From: Bifidobacterium simiiventris
Lineage (GTDB): Bacteria; Actinomycetota; Actinomycetes; Actinomycetales; Bifidobacteriaceae
Assembly: GCF_019331715.1 (NCBI RefSeq)
Contig: NZ_JAHBBG010000017.1
Location: 1 to 43,370 of the forward strand
Direction of reading: 5' to 3'
Length of the DNA stretch: 43,370 nt
This document shows, in pieces, positions 16,313 through 24,233 of this stretch (its first letter is position 1; each line of letters begins with the position of its first letter). The notes below the pieces were generated by a model. It was not told where the DNA came from. It worked only from the letters and a program-made list of their open reading frames with translations, and made no database searches. The translations under genes were made by a program, and so were the position numbers.

Positions 16313-19296
16313 CGCGCGTCTCCTTCCGTCGTGTGATTGCCGTTGCCGGCAGAACCGGTTCCCCCACCATTGTCATTTCGAGCGGAGCGATCCACACCAT
16401 TGTCATTTCGAGCGGAGCGCAGCGGAGTCGAGAAATCTTCCGTCGCCGATTCACCGGAAAGATTTCTCCGCTCGCTACGCTCGGTCGAAATGACAGGAGT
16501 GGCCGAGTCGGTCGGAGTCGGATCGGCAGCATGCCTACGCCGATGGCGGCCGCCGAGAATCGGCAGCTCCTGCGTGATCTCGTTGATGTCCGGGCTGGAA
16601 CCGTATTCCAGATCGTCCGCGGCGTCCGTGTGATCGTCACGCGCGGCGCCGGCCGCCAATCCGCCGAGCAATCCCGGAACGGCAGCCGCAGCAGCCAAGC
16701 CGCCCGCGCGCCGCGCCTCATGCCGCCCGTGCGTGCGCCGCCACACGTACCCGTTGAGCATCACGTCGCGGAACTCGTCCGCGCTCATCGCGCTCACGCC
16801 AAGCTGGCGCGCGTAGCTTTCGCGCGTGTATTCCACCACGATCAGGTACGCGTCGATCACGATGATCGATGCGATCCACGCGGTCAGCATCTGTATCTTC
16901 GCGGGCAGCACGAACAGCAGCACGAGGAACACGACCGGCAGCACGGTCAGCAACGCGAGGCCGGCGACGATCATGCGCGGATACATCGCGAAGAACCGGT
17001 GCGCGCGCCGCTTGATGACCGCACGCATGTCCGCGCTGTCGGACACCGCGCGGAACACGCGGGTCAGGCTCACGCGCTCGTTGACCATCGAATTGTGCTC
17101 GGTGATCATCAGGTCCGTGTCGCCCAGCCGCCGGTCGAACAGCGCGTTCAGGTTCATCGCGTACCGCCGCACGACGAGGCCGACGAACAGCGCGGCCGGC
17201 AGATAGTACGCCAGATGCAGCATGTCCGACCAGTACTGCCCGCCGTACAGGCCCGCGATCGGCCCGCGCATCGCGTTGATGCCGTACGTGAACGGCAACC
17301 ACGGGTGCAGCTCGCGGAAGAAGTCGGGCATAAGCTCGATCGGGTACAGGCCGGACGCGCCCGGGATCTGCATGATGACGAGGATGACCGCGACCGCCTT
17401 GCCGATATGCCGGAACGCGACGGCCAGCGCGTAGATGATGTTGATGTACACGAACGAGCAGAACACGCCCGCGAGAATGAACAGCAGCGGATGATCGCAC
17501 TGGATGCCGAGCACGAGGTCGCCGACGCACGCGATGACCGACTGCATGAAGCCGACCGTCACGAGCAGCAGCCAACGGCCGAGATACGCCTGCGTGGCGG
17601 TCACGTGCTTGAGCGATTCGCGGTCGACCTCGAGCTTGTAGATCGCGATGAGCACGAAGCCGCCCACCCACAGCGCGAGGTTCGTGTAGAACGGCGTGAC
17701 CGACGATCCGTAGTTGTCGACCGGATACACGACGTTCGTGTGCAGCGTGACCGGCGTGCCCATGAACTCGCCGAACCCCTTGCTGTCGAGGTTGAGCGCG
17801 TCGCGAATCTTCTGGTAGGCGGCCGAACTGTCGAGCGCGGCGATGTCGGTGCGCACGGTGGTGATGTCGGCGGAGACCTGTGCGAGCGAGTCTTTCGTGG
17901 TGCCGAGCGTGGTCTTGGTCTGCGCGAGCGTGGTGGCGAGCTGGTCGAGCAGCCCGCCGGTCTGGTCGAGCGTCGAGTCGAGCGAGGTGAGCGTGCCGTT
18001 CAGGGTGCCGTTGAGCGCGGAGAAACTGTTCAGCGAGGCGGTGATGTTCGGCAGGATCGTGCCGGTGAGGCTGCTTCGCGCGGTGCCCAGCGTGGCGATG
18101 CCGCCGCTCGCGGTGTCGGTGAGTGCGCCGGAGAGGTTACCGGTCGCGTCCTTGCCGCTCGTGATGAACTGCGTGGTGTCCTGGTGGAACGTGGCGACCT
18201 GCTGTTGCTGCTGGGTTATGGTCTGGTCGATCGAGTCGACCTGTTTCCAGATGCGCTGGCCGACCTTATCGGTGGTGTCTTGCGGCAGTCCGGCATCGTT
18301 GAGCGCGGTTTCGATCCGGTCGATCGTTGCGGCGACGCTGTCGAGCGGCTTGTTGATCGCGTCGGTGACGGTGTCGACCGAATCCTGCGCCTGGTTGAAC
18401 GTGCCGGTGATCGTGCCGGCCGACTGGTTCGCGGCGACGGCGAGCGCGGACAGTTGCGCGGAGCCGTCGTCGAGTTTGCCGACGAGCTGCGTGGAGAAGT
18501 CCTGCGTGCCGGACTGTGCCTGCGCGAGCAGGCCGCCCGCGTTGCCGGACGCGAGCTTGGCCGCGGCGATCGTCGATTTGAGATCGGCGACGTTCTGTTT
18601 CGCGCTGTCGATCGTGCCGGCCGACTGGTCGATGGTCGACTGCAGGTCGGTCAACGACCGCTGCACGTCGTCGAGGTCGGCGAGCACGGTGTTGAGGTCG
18701 CCGATCGTGTCGTTCTGCGTGTCGTTCGCCGCGTCGCCGATCGTGTTGCCGGCTTTCGTGATCGTCTCCGCGAGCGTTTCGGCCACGGTCGAAACGAACG
18801 TCGCGTTGATCTGCGAGTCGATCGTGGTCGCGCCGGTGTCGGTGATCTTCGGCGCGATCGCGTTCTTCTTTTCGTTGACGTAGTACTTGATCTGCGGCTT
18901 GTTCTTCGAACCGGTGACCGAACCGACAAGGTTCTCGCTGAAGTCTTTCGGCAGGACGATCGCCGCGTAGTATTCGCCGGACTGCACGCCTTGGATGGCC
19001 TGTTCCTCGCTGACGAACCGCCAGCCGAGGCTGCTGTTCTTCTTGAGCTGCGCGACGACCTGCTTGCCGGCGTTGAGACTGCCGACGAGGTCGTTGGTCG
19101 CGCCGGTATCGTCGTTGGCGACGGCGACCTGCAGGTTGCCGGTGGACGAGTACGGGTCCCAGTTGGCGAGGATGTTGAACCATGCGTACAGCGACGGGAT
19201 GATGGCCACACCGAGCGTGACCACGAGGGCGACGGGGTTGCGGACGATCCGCAGGAAGTCGCGGGTGAAGATCCTCAAAATCGTGTGCACGTACAT
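16309..19296 (-). CDS. YhgE/Pip family membrane protein, larger paralog with palindrome-encoded tail
   Basis: The 995-residue protein has the same plan as its downstream paralog: an N-terminal membrane anchor with PSLYAWFNILANWDPYSST, a long Asp/Thr/Gln helical ectodomain, and C-terminal membrane segments from about residue 530 with GASGLYPIELMPDFFRELHPW. It continues with two more hydrophobic stretches (about 770-825) and a polar tail. Residues 935-976 are encoded by a palindromic repeat (VISTERSERRNLSGES...SARNDNG). The listed ATG lies directly against AAAGAGG. A GTG six bases further in (19290) has better spacing and may be the true start. The two overlapping genes probably act together in envelope transport or secretion. 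Confidence 0.88.
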   Translation of the reverse strand: MYVHTILRIFTRDFLRIVRNPVALVVTLGVAIIPSLYAWFNILANWDPYSSTGNLQVAVANDDTGATNDLVGSLNAGKQVVAQLKKNSSLGWRFVSEEQAIQGVQSGEYYAAIVLPKDFSENLVGSVTGSKNKPQIKYYVNEKKNAIAPKITDTGATTIDSQINATFVSTVAETLAETITKAGNTIGDAANDTQNDTIGDLNTVLADLDDVQRSLTDLQSTIDQSAGTIDSAKQNVADLKSTIAAAKLASGNAGGLLAQAQSGTQDFSTQLVGKLDDGSAQLSALAVAANQSAGTITGTFNQAQDSVDTVTDAINKPLDSVAATIDRIETALNDAGLPQDTTDKVGQRIWKQVDSIDQTITQQQQQVATFHQDTTQFITSGKDATGNLSGALTDTASGGIATLGTARSSLTGTILPNITASLNSFSALNGTLNGTLTSLDSTLDQTGGLLDQLATTLAQTKTTLGTTKDSLAQVSADITTVRTDIAALDSSAAYQKIRDALNLDSKGFGEFMGTPVTLHTNVVYPVDNYGSSVTPFYTNLALWVGGFVLIAIYKLEVDRESLKHVTATQAYLGRWLLLVTVGFMQSVIACVGDLVLGIQCDHPLLFILAGVFCSFVYINIIYALAVAFRHIGKAVAVILVIMQIPGASGLYPIELMPDFFRELHPWLPFTYGINAMRGPIAGLYGGQYWSDMLHLAYYLPAALFVGLVVRRYAMNLNALFDRRLGDTDLMITEHNSMVNERVSLTRVFRAVSDSADMRAVIKRRAHRFFAMYPRMIVAGLALLTVLPVVFLVLLFVLPAKIQMLTAWIASIIVIDAYLIVVEYTRESYARQLGVSAMSADEFRDVMLNGYVWRRTHGRHEARRAGGLAAAAAVPGLLGGLAAGAARDDHTDAADDLEYGSSPDINEITQELPILGGRHRRRHAADPTPTDSATPVISTERSERRNLSGESATEDFSTPLRSARNDNGVDRSARNDNGGGTGSAGNGNHTTEGDAR
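16371..16495. repeat. Palindromic element family i, copy A, inside a YhgE gene
   Basis: The core palindrome spans 16401-16495. The left arm TGTCATTTCGAGCGGAGCGC continues to AGAAATCTTCCG, and the right arm runs from CGGAAAGATTTCTCCG to GGTCGAAATGACA. The first 19 bases of the left arm are duplicated at 16371-16389, separated by ATCCACACCAT. The element is read through in frame as the C-terminal tail of the larger YhgE/Pip protein. Copies B (24896-25002) and C (32960-33040) are also in frame, in other genes; copy D (40108-40180) is intergenic. Confidence 0.92.
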
Positions 19297-19486
19297 CCTC
19301 TTTTCACACCACGGCCGCTGGCATCAGCCCCACTATAAAACGCGCCGCTGTCCAGATATCCGTTCGGCGAACACACATCGACCGCTATGCGGCCGCGGGT
19401 CTCTCACATAGTGGCGGGTGCGGGACGGCGCACCATGCCCCGGGTGCAGTTCCGCGGGTGCCACGCTCTCTCTTTGCACGGTGCGA

Positions 19487-19632
19487 GGTCGTTTTCCGCC
19501 AGGATCTGGAGGTTTCTGGCGGAAAACGACCGCATAATCGCCCCGCAGAGGGCGTTTCCCGCTAGGAGCGGCCCTTTTCTCGCGGAAAACGGTCGCTAGG
19601 GGGCGGCCCAGCGTCCGTTTTCCGCTAGAAGG
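19487..19632. repeat. Array of 45-bp hairpin repeats behind the S9 peptidase gene (family iii)
   Basis: The first unit (19487-19531) is a perfect 16-bp stem: GGTCGTTTTCCGCCAG pairs with CTGGCGGAAAACGACC around a 13-nt loop. A second, less perfect unit spans about 19551-19593, and a third is represented only by its left half at about 19611-19632. Start-to-start spacing is 60-64 bp. The array ends 8 bp before the stop codon at 19641 of a minus-strand gene, the same placement as the related array at 2219-2388. The remainder of 19297-19486 shows no gene. Confidence 0.8.
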
Positions 19633-19640
19633 CTCACGGC

Positions 19641-22337
19641 TTAGCGCAGGTCGAGGGCGTCGCGCAGGAAGTCGCGCTGGAGGGTGAGCAGGTTCTCGGC
19701 CACCGTCTCGTCGTTGGTCATGTGCGTGATGCCCGTGAGCGGCAGGTACGTGTGCGGCCGGCCGGCCGCCATGAGCGCCTGGCTCAGTCGCAGGCTGTGC
19801 GCGATGGTGACGTTGTCATCGGCGAACCCGTGGATGAGCATGAGCGCGCGATGCAGTTTCGGCGCATCCTGCACGATGCCGTTGCGCGCGTACACCTCGG
19901 GGTTGAGGCCGAGATAGCGCTCGGTGTAATGCGTGTCGTACAGCGTCCAGTCGGTCGGCGGGGCGCCGGCGCAACCGGCCTTGAACACGTCGGGCGCATC
20001 GAGCACGGCGAGCGCGGAGAGGAAGCCGCCGTACGACCAGCCGATCATGCATACCTTGTCAAGGTCGGGCGCGGGGGTGGCCGGGCGGGCGGCGCTGTCG
20101 CCGGTGTCGTTGCCGGCGCGCAGCGATTCGTCGGCGTTGAGCGCGGCGATCGCGTCAGGCAGCGCGTGCACGGCCTCGACCTGATCGGCCAGCGTCACGT
20201 CCTTCATGTTCTCGAAGATCTCGCGGTCCCACTTCGGCCCGCGACCGGTCGTACCGCGGCCGTCCGCCGTCACCACGAGGAATCCCTGATCGGCCCACCA
20301 CTGCGCTTCCCAGTACATATACTGGTTCGCGATGACCTGCTGGAATCCCGGTCCGCCGTACGGTTTCATGAGCACCGGCAGCTGCTCGGCGTGCGCGTAC
20401 GGGCTGCTGGCGCTCGGCGCGATGATGGCCGTGTACAGGCGGTGTTCGCCGAGCCGCGTGAACGTGACGTTCGCGGTGAAGCCCGGTTCGGCGGCATGGT
20501 TCGCGATCTCGAAGCGGCGCGGTCGGGTTGCGCTCGGGCCGGCGGGCTGCTGGTCGCCGGTTTGCGGGTCGATCGTCTCGTGCCACATCTGCGATTTGAG
20601 ATGGGTCATGTCGTGACCGGACACGACGATGCCGCGCGGTCCGCGCGAGGCCGTCCATGCGCCGGGGGCGGTGGTGACCGGCGTGATCGTGCCATCGTAT
20701 GCAATGCTCACCACGTCGAAACTGCGGGCATCGTGACCGCCGACCAGCCGTTCGTCGGCAGTCTCGGTCGCGTCGCCGCCGGCCCATGCGGCCGGCACGT
20801 CGGGCGCGAGATCAGGCTCGCGCTGCACGCGTACGAGTACGTCCGTATCGGTCGCGTCGAGCAGATCGCGCACGTTCCAGCCGGCCGGCGTGAACGGGCG
20901 GCCGTCGACCGTCAGCCGGTTCGTGTCCGTGTCCATATCGTTGAGCGGGCAGATCAGTCGACCGTCCGGCGCGAACGTTGGCGTACCGTGCACGAGGTCG
21001 ATCCACTGGTCGTTGTGGTGCGTTTCGAGCACGCGCGTCGCACCGGACTGCGCGCCATCGACCGTGACCGCGAGCACCTGATCGTTGCGCTGGCAGCGAT
21101 CCTGCACGAGCACGATCAGATCATGGCCCTTGCTCCAGTTGACGGCAGCGATGTATTCGTACGTCTTGCGATCCCATTTGACGGATGCGCCGGTGATGCC
21201 GCAGTAGCGACCGTTGTCATCGAAGGACAGCTCGGCGACGGTCAGATGCGTGTCGGCGTTGCGCGTGAGGGCGCGCGGGTAGTGACGGCCGTCCGCGGGA
21301 TGGTCGGGGTTGGCCGGGTCGCTGATGTACCACATCGGTTCGGGCGACATGTCGAACGACTCGAAGAGGATGTGACGCGAGTCCGGCCCCCACCAGAAGC
21401 CGTCGTAGCGGTCCATTTCCTCGCCGGCGACGAACTCGGCGAGGCCGATCTTCCACGTGTTTTCGGCGACGTGGCCGCCATCGTTGTCATCGCTGCGATC
21501 GTTGTCGCACACACTCCAGATCGAGCCGATCCGGTCACCGGTCGCCAGTTCATCATCGTCCGCGGCGATCGTACCTTCCAGCAGCGCGGCTTCCGCATCG
21601 TCCGCGGCGACGAACACGCCGTCGTTGAGTTCGCCGGCCGGCTGATCGGCGACGGCCTGCGCGTCGTCCCAGTCGGCGATGTCGATGAGGATGAGATGCT
21701 CGCCAGTCGTGTACAGCACGTGCTTGCCGTCCGGGCTGATGCGCGGGTTGAGGACCGGGCCGTAGATCCACTGGTCGTCGGTGTCGAGCTGGGGTGCGGC
21801 GAGCTGGCGTGTGCGGGCGGTCGGGGCGCTATCGGAAGTGTCGGCGGGCGCGTTGCCGTCGAGGATTTCGGTGAGGAACAGGCGGCCGTTGATCGTGAAG
21901 ACCACGCGGCGGCCGGCAGCATCGACCGAGTAACTCACGATGCCCATGCCGCCTTCGCGGGCGCGCTCGCGGCGGGCCTTCTCCTCGGCCGGCACATCTT
22001 CGGCATCCGCATCGGCGAGCAGGTCGCGCGGGTCGGCGAGCTTGATCTCGTGGTGCGTGCCGTCGGGGTCGATCACGCTCAGCCACAGCGCGGTCACGAG
22101 GTCTTCGGGACCGTCCGAACGCAGGAACAGGGCGCGGGTACCGTCGCCGATCACCTGTGCGGAACGCGGCGCGCCGCAGCCGAAACGCAGCGTGCGGGCA
22201 CGCAGTTTGGGAAACGCGGCGATCGCGTCGTTGACGGCGGCGGCATCATTGATATTCACCGCGGTGCCGCTGACGACATTATCGGTATTCGTCGCGGCGT
22301 CGTTATTGACGCCGTTCACAGCAGTATCTTCACTCAT
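19641..22337 (-). CDS. S9 family prolyl oligopeptidase / dipeptidyl aminopeptidase
   Basis: This 898-residue serine peptidase has an N-terminal beta-propeller-like region (about 40-610) with repeated strand motifs such as NPRISPDGKHVLYTT and WWGPDSRHILFESFD. The C-terminal alpha/beta-hydrolase domain holds LPVLMKPYGGPGFQQV, GRGTTGRGPKWDRE, the nucleophile in MIGWSYGGFLSAL (S768), the Asp pair in IHGFADDNVTIAHS (840/841) and His in GITHMTNDE (H872). These define clan SC family S9 (DPP IV/acylaminoacyl peptidase type), which releases dipeptides or cleaves after Pro. No signal peptide is present, so a cytoplasmic role in peptide use is likely. AAGGTGGCG precedes the ATG. The N-terminal 40 residues are Asn/Asp/Ala-rich and possibly disordered. 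Confidence 0.93.
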   Translation of the reverse strand: MSEDTAVNGVNNDAATNTDNVVSGTAVNINDAAAVNDAIAAFPKLRARTLRFGCGAPRSAQVIGDGTRALFLRSDGPEDLVTALWLSVIDPDGTHHEIKLADPRDLLADADAEDVPAEEKARRERAREGGMGIVSYSVDAAGRRVVFTINGRLFLTEILDGNAPADTSDSAPTARTRQLAAPQLDTDDQWIYGPVLNPRISPDGKHVLYTTGEHLILIDIADWDDAQAVADQPAGELNDGVFVAADDAEAALLEGTIAADDDELATGDRIGSIWSVCDNDRSDDNDGGHVAENTWKIGLAEFVAGEEMDRYDGFWWGPDSRHILFESFDMSPEPMWYISDPANPDHPADGRHYPRALTRNADTHLTVAELSFDDNGRYCGITGASVKWDRKTYEYIAAVNWSKGHDLIVLVQDRCQRNDQVLAVTVDGAQSGATRVLETHHNDQWIDLVHGTPTFAPDGRLICPLNDMDTDTNRLTVDGRPFTPAGWNVRDLLDATDTDVLVRVQREPDLAPDVPAAWAGGDATETADERLVGGHDARSFDVVSIAYDGTITPVTTAPGAWTASRGPRGIVVSGHDMTHLKSQMWHETIDPQTGDQQPAGPSATRPRRFEIANHAAEPGFTANVTFTRLGEHRLYTAIIAPSASSPYAHAEQLPVLMKPYGGPGFQQVIANQYMYWEAQWWADQGFLVVTADGRGTTGRGPKWDREIFENMKDVTLADQVEAVHALPDAIAALNADESLRAGNDTGDSAARPATPAPDLDKVCMIGWSYGGFLSALAVLDAPDVFKAGCAGAPPTDWTLYDTHYTERYLGLNPEVYARNGIVQDAPKLHRALMLIHGFADDNVTIAHSLRLSQALMAAGRPHTYLPLTGITHMTNDETVAENLLTLQRDFLRDALDLR

Positions 22338-22449
22338 ATCGCGCCACCTTACCCCGCCGCCCGCACACCCGCGTTAACGATCACCCATTCCACGGATGCC
22401 GCGCATGGCAGTACGGCGGCATCGCAGCATCGCCGGTGCGATCATCAGA

Positions 22450-22564
22450 CTTATCCACAATCGCCACAAAAGACGCCACCCGGTTATCCACAACACATGT
22501 GGACAGACACGCCGGGTGTGGATAACCCCAGACCTTTCGACCACATACCCCGGTTTGGCTTGCG
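22450..22564. repeat. 115-bp direct repeat with three DnaA-box sequences, copy 1
   Basis: TTATCCACA occurs at 22451-22459 and 22484-22492, and its reverse complement TGTGGATAA at 22517-22525. The box starts are exactly 33 bp apart. The second and third boxes lie in an 11-bp inverted repeat, GGTTATCCACA/TGTGGATAACC. The 3' part ends CCCCGGTTTGGCTTGCG. A near-identical copy with the same spacing is at 23338-23452. It lies 60 bp ahead of the first toxin-antitoxin module. Together with the flanking sequence, this fills 22338-22624, where no gene is seen. Confidence 0.9.
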
Positions 22565-22624
22565 CGCGAACCAGTCGATACGTACAGTCATCGTCCATTC
22601 CGCACCGACGCGAAAGGACGATCA

Positions 22625-22957
22625 ATGACCGACAGCCCATTCCCAATGTATGACAATCGTCATACGGCATGGTACGATGATCATCAGGAACCCGATATCG
22701 ACATCCACCCGCACGCGTTGACCGCACACGGGTTGACGAGCGCGCAGATCGAGTCGGCATTCGTCACGCGCATCGGTCCGGCCCGCATCCGCGCACGGGA
22801 TCACGACGCCGATCCGCCGCGCTGGGCGGCCGTCGGATTCGACCAGCAGCGCCGCGCGATCGAACTCGTGTATGTCAAGACCGCGGACAAGGCGCCGCTC
22901 ATCATTCACGCCAACTATCTGACCAAAGGATTCTTCAAGGAATGGAGCCAAGCATGA
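22625..22957 (+). CDS. Probable toxin of a type II toxin-antitoxin module (BrnT-like)
   Basis: The small protein has 110 residues. Its core HPHALTAHGLTSAQIESAFVTRI, WAAVGFDQQRRAIELVYVK and LIIHANYLTKGFFKEW is the helix-strand-strand-strand pattern seen in BrnT/RelE-like RNases. Similarity is at motif-order level only, so the family assignment is tentative. It is followed, with an ATGA overlap, by a ribbon-helix-helix protein, the usual partner of BrnT-type toxins; the toxin-first gene order also fits. AAAGGACGATCA precedes the start. A perfect dyad lies within codons 8-14. Predicted action is mRNA cleavage when the antitoxin is lost. Confidence 0.65.
   Translation: MTDSPFPMYDNRHTAWYDDHQEPDIDIHPHALTAHGLTSAQIESAFVTRIGPARIRARDHDADPPRWAAVGFDQQRRAIELVYVKTADKAPLIIHANYLTKGFFKEWSQA
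22648..22665. promoter_or_regulatory. Perfect dyad inside the first toxin gene
   Basis: GTATGAC and GTCATAC flank the 4-nt centre AATC, within codons 8-14 of the toxin-like gene. A site of this form could be the operator for the ribbon-helix-helix antitoxin, but its position inside the reading frame is unusual. A coincidence of coding sequence is possible. Confidence 0.35.
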
Positions 22958-23316
22958 AGCAGTATCTGGCCGAAGACGGCACACCCATCACCGACGAAAT
23001 GGTCGAACGCTGGGCACAGGAGGCCGAGGACGGGTTCCCGGATTGCACGCTCACCCGCGAATCGGATCCGTTCCCGCCAAGTCGCGTCGATATGAAGGCC
23101 CACACCATCCGCGTTCCGGACGAGCTGTGGACGCTTGTGGAAGCCGCCGCCAACATCAAGCACATCACACCGAGCGAATACACGCGGCAGGCACTCGGCC
23201 AAAGCCTCGCGCAATCTGGACTCACCCGTGAACAGAAGCTCCTCGTTTACGCGCAGACGCATCACCTCACGCGAGAGGAAGCCATCAACGAACTCATCGA
23301 TCGAGCGTTGGCATAG
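22954..23316 (+). CDS. Ribbon-helix-helix antitoxin-like protein
   Basis: The product is 120 residues. The N-terminal half is acidic and may neutralise the toxin. Residues about 48-85 (KAHTIRVPDELWTLVEAAANIKHITPSEYTRQALGQSL) fit a ribbon-helix-helix DNA-binding domain: a short strand followed by two helices with T-P-S-E-Y at the second helix start. The C-terminus ends EEAINELIDRALA, a helical tail. I chose the ATG at 22954, which overlaps the toxin stop by ATGA and has GGAG 6 nt upstream; an in-frame ATG at 22942 is less well placed. It should repress its own operon with the toxin. Confidence 0.72.
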   Translation: MKQYLAEDGTPITDEMVERWAQEAEDGFPDCTLTRESDPFPPSRVDMKAHTIRVPDELWTLVEAAANIKHITPSEYTRQALGQSLAQSGLTREQKLLVYAQTHHLTREEAINELIDRALA

Positions 23317-23337
23317 ACTCCGACACAATCCGCCGGA

Positions 23338-23452
23338 CTTATCCACAAATTGAGCGAGGCCGAACAGTCGGTTATCCACAACAAATGTGGACAGACACGC
23401 CGGGTGTGGATAACCCGATACCTTTCGACCACATACCCCGGTTTGGCTTGCG
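23338..23452. repeat. 115-bp direct repeat with three DnaA-box sequences, copy 2
   Basis: TTATCCACA is at 23339-23347 and 23372-23380, and TGTGGATAA at 23405-23413, again exactly 33 bp apart. The stretch from GGTTATCCACA to the end is almost identical to copy 1, while the interval between the first two boxes differs in sequence but not length. It lies between the two toxin-antitoxin modules. The rest of 23317-23656 contains only the candidate YefM operator and no gene. Confidence 0.9.
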
Positions 23453-23608
23453 AGGGGAAGTCGGCATCGGATATGGTCATCGGACATCGCGCGGCCGAAA
23501 CCGGCCCGCAGCCGTATCGACGAAGGAGCGACGACCATGACCGCCACAACCGTACCGATTCACGCGCCCCGCAGCATCGCGCCGCCCAACCCCGCACCAC
23601 ATTACATA

Positions 23609-23624
23609 GTACAATATCCTGTAC
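23609..23624. promoter_or_regulatory. Candidate YefM operator
   Basis: Two GTAC cores at 23609-23612 and 23621-23624 lie in AGTACA and TGTACA contexts, 12 bp apart centre to centre, about 33 bp ahead of the antitoxin start. TGTACA pairs with this spacing are the known operator layout of yefM-yoeB in Escherichia coli. TACAAT within the second half could serve as a -10 element. Binding here is inferred. Confidence 0.6.
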
Positions 23625-23656
23625 AATCACTATCGCCGCCGCGAATGGAGATCAAC

Positions 23657-23926
23657 ATGGTGCAGGCAGTGTCGTACAGCGCGTTCCGCAACAATCTCAA
23701 GTCATACATGCGCAAGGTCAACGAAGACGCCGACATGCTGCTGGTCACCAACGTCAACCCCGAAGACAACGTGATCGTCATGAGCGTCAACGACTACGAT
23801 TCGCTTATGGAATCGGCGCGAGTGGCGCAAAACCCGTATCTGCGCAGCAAGGTCGCGCGCGGCATCGCGCAACTCGCGCAGGGCGGCGGCGCGCAGCACG
23901 ACCTCATTGAACCGGAGGATGAATGA
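23657..23926 (+). CDS. yefM: YefM/Phd family antitoxin
   Basis: The 89-residue product has the Phd/YefM fold: VSYSAFRNNLKSYMRKVNEDADMLLVTNVNPEDNVIVMSVNDYDSLMESARV. This has the N-terminal DNA-binding and dimer region, the VIVMS strand and the YDSLMES helix typical of YefM. The C-terminus is acidic and flexible (DLIEPEDE), the part that wraps the toxin. The ATG at 23657 follows GGAG by 6 nt. A longer frame from 23537 reads through the operator and is rejected. The stop overlaps the yoeB start by ATGA. It represses the operon, and with YoeB as co-repressor binds the GTAC sites upstream. Confidence 0.93.
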   Translation: MVQAVSYSAFRNNLKSYMRKVNEDADMLLVTNVNPEDNVIVMSVNDYDSLMESARVAQNPYLRSKVARGIAQLAQGGGAQHDLIEPEDE

Positions 23927-24180
23927 TGCTGCCGTGCTGGACGGACGACGCGTGGAACGACTACCTGTACTGGCAGTCACAGGACAAACGAACGCTTAAA
24001 CGCATCAACACACTCATCAGAGACATGCAGCGCGACCCGTTCGCAGGCATCGGCAAGCCGGAACCGCTTAAGTGGATATTCGACAACGCCTGGTCACGTC
24101 GCATCGACGCGGCAAACCGGCTGATCTACACGGTCGACGGCGACCGACTGTGTATTCTGTCCGCGAAAGACCACTACTAG
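23923..24180 (+). CDS. yoeB: YoeB/Txe family ribosome-dependent mRNA interferase toxin
   Basis: The 85-residue product carries the YoeB hallmarks: the WTDDAWNDYLYWQSQDKRTLKRINTLI N-terminal helix region, GIGKPEPLKWIFDNAWSRRI, ANRLIYTV and a C-terminal SAKDHY. The Glu, Arg and His/Tyr residues of the known active site are present. YoeB cleaves mRNA in the ribosomal A site when freed from YefM. A second ATG immediately follows the first, so the start may be one codon later. A 53-bp gap separates it from the convergent MFS gene. Confidence 0.95.
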   Translation: MMLPCWTDDAWNDYLYWQSQDKRTLKRINTLIRDMQRDPFAGIGKPEPLKWIFDNAWSRRIDAANRLIYTVDGDRLCILSAKDHY

Positions 24181-24233
24181 ACGCGCGCGGCTACGACATC
24201 GGATGGAAGCAACCGCGGAACAGAACGAGCCAC

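Noticed and set aside
22450..23452. Chromosomal replication origin
   Set aside because: DnaA boxes are present, but dnaA, dnaN, rpmH and an AT-rich unwinding region are not. A titration site or regulatory repeat fits better.
22450..23452. Direct repeats as attachment sites of an integrated element
   Set aside because: The repeats enclose only one small toxin-antitoxin module, with no integrase or tRNA.
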